Of a stretch of 64,000 bases of DNA, positions 61,110 to 64,000 are shown piece by piece. Below the pieces are notes generated by a model. It was not told the DNA's origin. It did no database searches and worked only from the letters and a program-made list of their open reading frames with translations. How positions within the stretch are numbered: the first letter of the stretch is position 1; each line of letters opens with the position of its first letter. Position numbers and translations under genes: made by a program. The stretch comes from Polynucleobacter sp. 86C-FISCH (GTDB lineage: Bacteria > Pseudomonadota > Gammaproteobacteria > Burkholderiales > Burkholderiaceae), in the NCBI RefSeq assembly GCF_018882415.1, contig NZ_JACVOL010000001.1, forward strand, positions 1,279,531-1,343,530. Reading direction: 5' to 3'.

Positions 61110-62915
61110 ATGGATTTAATCCGCAATTTTTCTATCATCGCCCATATCGATCACGGCAAATCGACGCTTGCTGATCGCATTATTCAACTGTGTGGCGGTC
61201 TTTCTGATCGCGAAATGGAAGCTCAGGTACTCGACTCAATGGATATTGAGCGTGAGCGTGGCATCACGATTAAGGCGCAAACCGCTGCTTTGAATTACAA
61301 AGCCAAAGACGGCAAGATTTACAACATTAACCTGATTGATACCCCGGGCCACGTCGACTTCTCCTACGAGGTTAGCCGTTCTTTATCTGCCTGTGAAGGT
61401 GCTTTATTAGTTGTTGATGCTAGCCAGGGCGTTGAAGCGCAAACAGTTGCTAACTGTTACATGGCTCTTGAGTTAGGCGTTGAGGTTGTTCCGGTTCTCA
61501 ATAAGATTGATTTGCCGCAGGCTGATCCTGAGCGCGCGAAAAAAGAAATTGAAGATGTGATTGGTATAGATGCTTCAGAGGCCGTAACCTGTTCAGCCAA
61601 GACAGGTCTAGGTGTTCAGGATGTGATCGAAGAAATGATTGCTAGAGTGCCTCCGCCAAAAGGCAACGCAGCAGATCCACTACAAGCTTTGATTATTGAC
61701 TCTTGGTTTGATAACTATGTTGGTGTTGTCATGCTGGTGCGCGTTGTGAACGGCACTTTAAAACCAAAAGAAAAAATTACTTTAATGGCCAACGGTTCAA
61801 GCCATTTAGTTGAGCACGTAGGCGTGTTTAGTCCGAAGTCGGTAGATCGCCCTGAGCTATCTGCTGGTCAAGTAGGCTTTGTGATTGCCGGCATTAAAGA
61901 ATTAAAGGCTGCTAAGGTTGGTGACACCGTCACGCATTCTCCTGGACAACAAGGTCGTGTTCCTGCGTCTGAGCCATTACCTGGATTCAAAGAAGTTAAA
62001 CCGCAAGTGTTCGCGGGTTTATATCCAGTTGAATCGAGTGAATACGATCAGCTACGCGAGTCTTTAGAAAAGTTACAACTCAACGATGCTTCGCTCTTGT
62101 ATGAGCCAGAGGTATCACAAGCGCTTGGATTTGGCTTCCGTTGCGGCTTCTTGGGTTTGTTGCACATGGAGATTGTGCAAGAACGTTTAGAGCGTCAGTA
62201 CGGCATGAATCTCATCACTACCGCTCCAACGGTGGTGTACCAGGTAGAGCAATCGGACGGTTCAATTATCTCTGTAGATAACCCGTCGAAGATGCCTGAG
62301 GCTAGCAAGATCAATACGATTCTTGAGCCTATCGTGACAGTCAATTTATACATGCCCCAAGAGTATGTGGGTGCGATTATTACTTTGTGCGTTGGTAAGC
62401 GCGGCATTCAGATGGATATGAATTACCTAGGTCGCCAGGTCAAGCTTACTTATGAGCTACCAATGGCTGAAATCGTTTTAGACTTCTTTGACAAAATGAA
62501 GTCAATCTCACGTGGCTATGCCTCGATGGATTACGAGTTCAAGGAATATCGTCCCGCTGACGTAGTGAAAGTCGATATCCTGATTAATAGCGAGCGGGTA
62601 GATGCGCTCTCCGTAATTGTTCACCGTAGTAATAGTCAACATCGTGGTCGTGAGGTTGTGGCGAAGATGCGCGGCATCATTCCTCGTCAAATGTTTGATG
62701 TGGCTATTCAGGCGGCGATCGGTAGCAATATTGTTGCTCGTGAAAACGTCAAAGCATTACGCAAGAACGTTCTGGCTAAGTGCTATGGCGGTGATATCTC
62801 CCGTAAGCGCAAGTTATTAGAGAAGCAAAAAGAAGGTAAGAAGCGTATGAAGCAGGTGGGTAATGTGGAGATTCCACAAGAGGCCTTCTTAGCTATTTTG
62901 CAGGTGGAAGATTAA
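61110..62915 (+). CDS. lepA: Translation elongation factor 4 (LepA)
   Basis: The 601-residue GTPase has the P-loop [15 protein letters not shown], the G2/G3 part ([28 protein letters not shown]), [17 protein letters not shown] and the LepA-specific C-terminal domain ([20 protein letters not shown]). It acts on stalled ribosomes and supports initiation. Its stop codon shares one base with the start of lepB, so the two are coupled. Confidence 0.97.
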   Translation: MDLIRNFSIIAHIDHGKSTLADRIIQLCGGLSDREMEAQVLDSMDIERERGITIKAQTAALNYKAKDGKIYNINLIDTPGHVDFSYEVSRSLSACEGALLVVDASQGVEAQTVANCYMALELGVEVVPVLNKIDLPQADPERAKKEIEDVIGIDASEAVTCSAKTGLGVQDVIEEMIARVPPPKGNAADPLQALIIDSWFDNYVGVVMLVRVVNGTLKPKEKITLMANGSSHLVEHVGVFSPKSVDRPELSAGQVGFVIAGIKELKAAKVGDTVTHSPGQQGRVPASEPLPGFKEVKPQVFAGLYPVESSEYDQLRESLEKLQLNDASLLYEPEVSQALGFGFRCGFLGLLHMEIVQERLERQYGMNLITTAPTVVYQVEQSDGSIISVDNPSKMPEASKINTILEPIVTVNLYMPQEYVGAIITLCVGKRGIQMDMNYLGRQVKLTYELPMAEIVLDFFDKMKSISRGYASMDYEFKEYRPADVVKVDILINSERVDALSVIVHRSNSQHRGREVVAKMRGIIPRQMFDVAIQAAIGSNIVARENVKALRKNVLAKCYGGDISRKRKLLEKQKEGKKRMKQVGNVEIPQEAFLAILQVED

Positions 62916-63721
62916 TGAACTTTGCTCTAGTCCTTTTTATCCTGGTGATTATTTCTGGCATCGCCTGGGTCGCTGATAAATTGCACTTTGCTCCGCAAAG
63001 ACGTTTGGCAGGCAATGACCGCATGCCTTTATGGCTTGAATACACCGCAGGCTTCTTCCCGGTTATATGTGCTGTATTTGTATTGCGTTCTTTCATTGCT
63101 GAGCCATTCAAGATTCCATCGGGCTCAATGATTCCGACTTTACAAATTGGGGATTTCATTTTGGTAAATAAATTTACCTATGGAATTCGTCTACCAGTGC
63201 TCAATCAAAAAGTAGTCGACCTAGGCACGCCTAAGCGTGGCGATGTCGTGGTGTTTCGCTACCCACGCGATGAGTCAGTGGATTACATTAAGCGCGTAGT
63301 GGCCCTGCCAGGTGATGAAATCACTTATGAAAATAAGCGCCTGACCATAAATGGCCAACCATTGCAATACAGTGGTGGCGAGTCTTATCTCGATCCAGAG
63401 AATATGCGCTATGCCAAACGTTTCACGGAAACTTTCCCCGCAGACTTGGGCGGCAATCGTCATGAGATCCTGAATGACCCAGATCGTCCGGCTACTGTGT
63501 TCCCGACCGAGCGTTTTCCAGGATCTGAATTCTGCCAATATCAACAGTCAGGTATGACTTGTAAAGTGCCAGCAGGCCATTACTTTGCGATGGGTGATAA
63601 CCGCGATAACAGCGCAGACTCTCGTTACTGGGGCTTTGTGCCAGATAAAAACATTGTAGGTAAAGCTTTCTTTGTATGGCTTAATCTCGGTAATCTTGGT
63701 CGCATAGGCGGATTCGAGTAA
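62915..63721 (+). CDS. lepB: Signal peptidase I
   Basis: The 268-residue membrane protein has an N-terminal helix ([20 protein letters not shown]) and a second one ([20 protein letters not shown]), then catalytic Ser in [20 protein letters not shown] and Lys in [13 protein letters not shown], and [17 protein letters not shown]. It cleaves signal peptides of exported proteins, of which many are encoded in this window. It is followed by rnc 5 bp later. Confidence 0.97.
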   Translation: MNFALVLFILVIISGIAWVADKLHFAPQRRLAGNDRMPLWLEYTAGFFPVICAVFVLRSFIAEPFKIPSGSMIPTLQIGDFILVNKFTYGIRLPVLNQKVVDLGTPKRGDVVVFRYPRDESVDYIKRVVALPGDEITYENKRLTINGQPLQYSGGESYLDPENMRYAKRFTETFPADLGGNRHEILNDPDRPATVFPTERFPGSEFCQYQQSGMTCKVPAGHYFAMGDNRDNSADSRYWGFVPDKNIVGKAFFVWLNLGNLGRIGGFE

Positions 63722-63726
63722 ATATC

Positions 63727-64000
63727 ATGAATGCGCGCGCCGTTATCGAAACTGGACCGCTGCAAGAGCGCCTCGGCTACACCTTCAAGAAGCCCGAGCT
63801 ACTGAATCAAGCTTTAACTCATCGTAGTCATAGCAAGAAAAATAATGAGCGTTTGGAGTTTCTGGGTGACTCTATTCTCAATTGCGTAGTAGCAGAGATG
63901 CTTTATGAGCGCTATTCCGATTTGGATGAAGGTGATTTGTCTCGCGTGCGTGCGAATTTGGTAAAGCAACAAGCTTTATATGAAATCGCCCAAACCCTTT
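63727..64000 (+). CDS. rnc: Ribonuclease III, N-terminal part (cut by window edge)
   Basis: From ATG 63727 the frame is open to the window end (91 codons). It contains the RNase III signature [19 protein letters not shown], with catalytic Glu and Asp, and the [20 protein letters not shown] helix. RNase III cuts double-stranded RNA in rRNA and mRNA processing. The lepB-rnc order (usually followed by era) is typical. Confidence 0.95.
   Translation, partial: MNARAVIETGPLQERLGYTFKKPELLNQALTHRSHSKKNNERLEFLGDSILNCVVAEMLYERYSDLDEGDLSRVRANLVKQQALYEIAQTL

Noticed and set aside
1-64000. CRISPR arrays, insertion sequences, prophage genes, tRNA or rRNA genes
   Set aside because: No regularly spaced repeats, transposase or integrase motifs, terminal inverted repeats or tRNA-like cloverleaf sequences were noticed anywhere in the window; a dedicated search was not possible.

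Overview
The window looks like a chromosomal segment of a free-living betaproteobacterium of the order Burkholderiales with a compact genome, most likely Polynucleobacter or a close relative. This rests on moderate GC (judged by eye, mid-40s percent), betaproteobacterial gene orders (plsX-fabH-fabD-fabG-acpP-fabF-mucD-lepA-lepB-rnc; rne next to rluC; yceD-rpmF; cysI-DUF934-cobA-cbiX), very short intergenic spaces and several interlocking stop codons. No tRNA, rRNA, CRISPR array, insertion sequence or prophage was seen. Both ends cut a gene: a Ca2+/H+ antiporter at the left and rnc at the right.

Layout. 1-3.9 kb: sirohaem and sulfite-reductase genes on the minus strand. 4.0-7.7 kb: an orphan HigA-type regulator with its own dyad operator, small membrane proteins, HdeD, an acyltransferase and darP. 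7.8-15.4 kb: a GMC oxidoreductase, a drug/metabolite exporter and a complete branched-chain amino acid (Liv-type) ABC transporter in which LivM and LivG are fused. 15.4-18.1 kb: a divergent sulfide/persulfide module (TauE-type sulfite exporter plus unknown membrane protein; persulfide dioxygenase plus BigR/SqrR-type repressor) around AT-rich palindromes. 18.1-21.1 kb: a five-gene minus-strand operon (beta-barrel, 59-aa protein, exported FMN-binding protein, ApbE flavin transferase, histidine-rich four-helix membrane protein) whose promoter is overlaid by two perfect 7-1-7 Fur boxes. 21.2-29.2 kb: secreted nuclease, lytic transglycosylase, FKBP, MFS transporter, monomeric isocitrate dehydrogenase. 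29.2-36.9 kb: a BLUF blue-light receptor followed by msrP, a lipocalin and a metallo-beta-lactamase-fold protein, with msrQ about 4.3 kb away, plus pterin dehydratase, a pseudouridine synthase and envelope proteins. 36.9-42.7 kb: SRAP protein, parvulin, folA-thyA, ferredoxin reductase and fdxA, a hydroxyacid dehydrogenase. 42.7-48.9 kb: moeA-mobA-moaA and rne with a long structured leader. 49-64 kb: rluC, HAD phosphatase, sppA, an RsmI-like methylase, maf, yceD-rpmF, then the fatty-acid cluster, mucD, lepA, lepB and rnc.

Themes. The Moco genes can supply MsrP; MsrP, the lipocalin and the BLUF sensor suggest an envelope photo-oxidative repair set. Sulfur handling appears both as sulfite reduction without neighbouring sulfate-activation genes and as persulfide detoxification. 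Two familiar betaproteobacterial blocks look shortened here: cysH-cysD-cysN is absent between DUF934 and cobA, and rpoE-rseA-rseB is absent between fabF and mucD. The best candidate for an under-described system is the Fur-controlled flavinylation/cytochrome-like operon at 18.1-21.1 kb.
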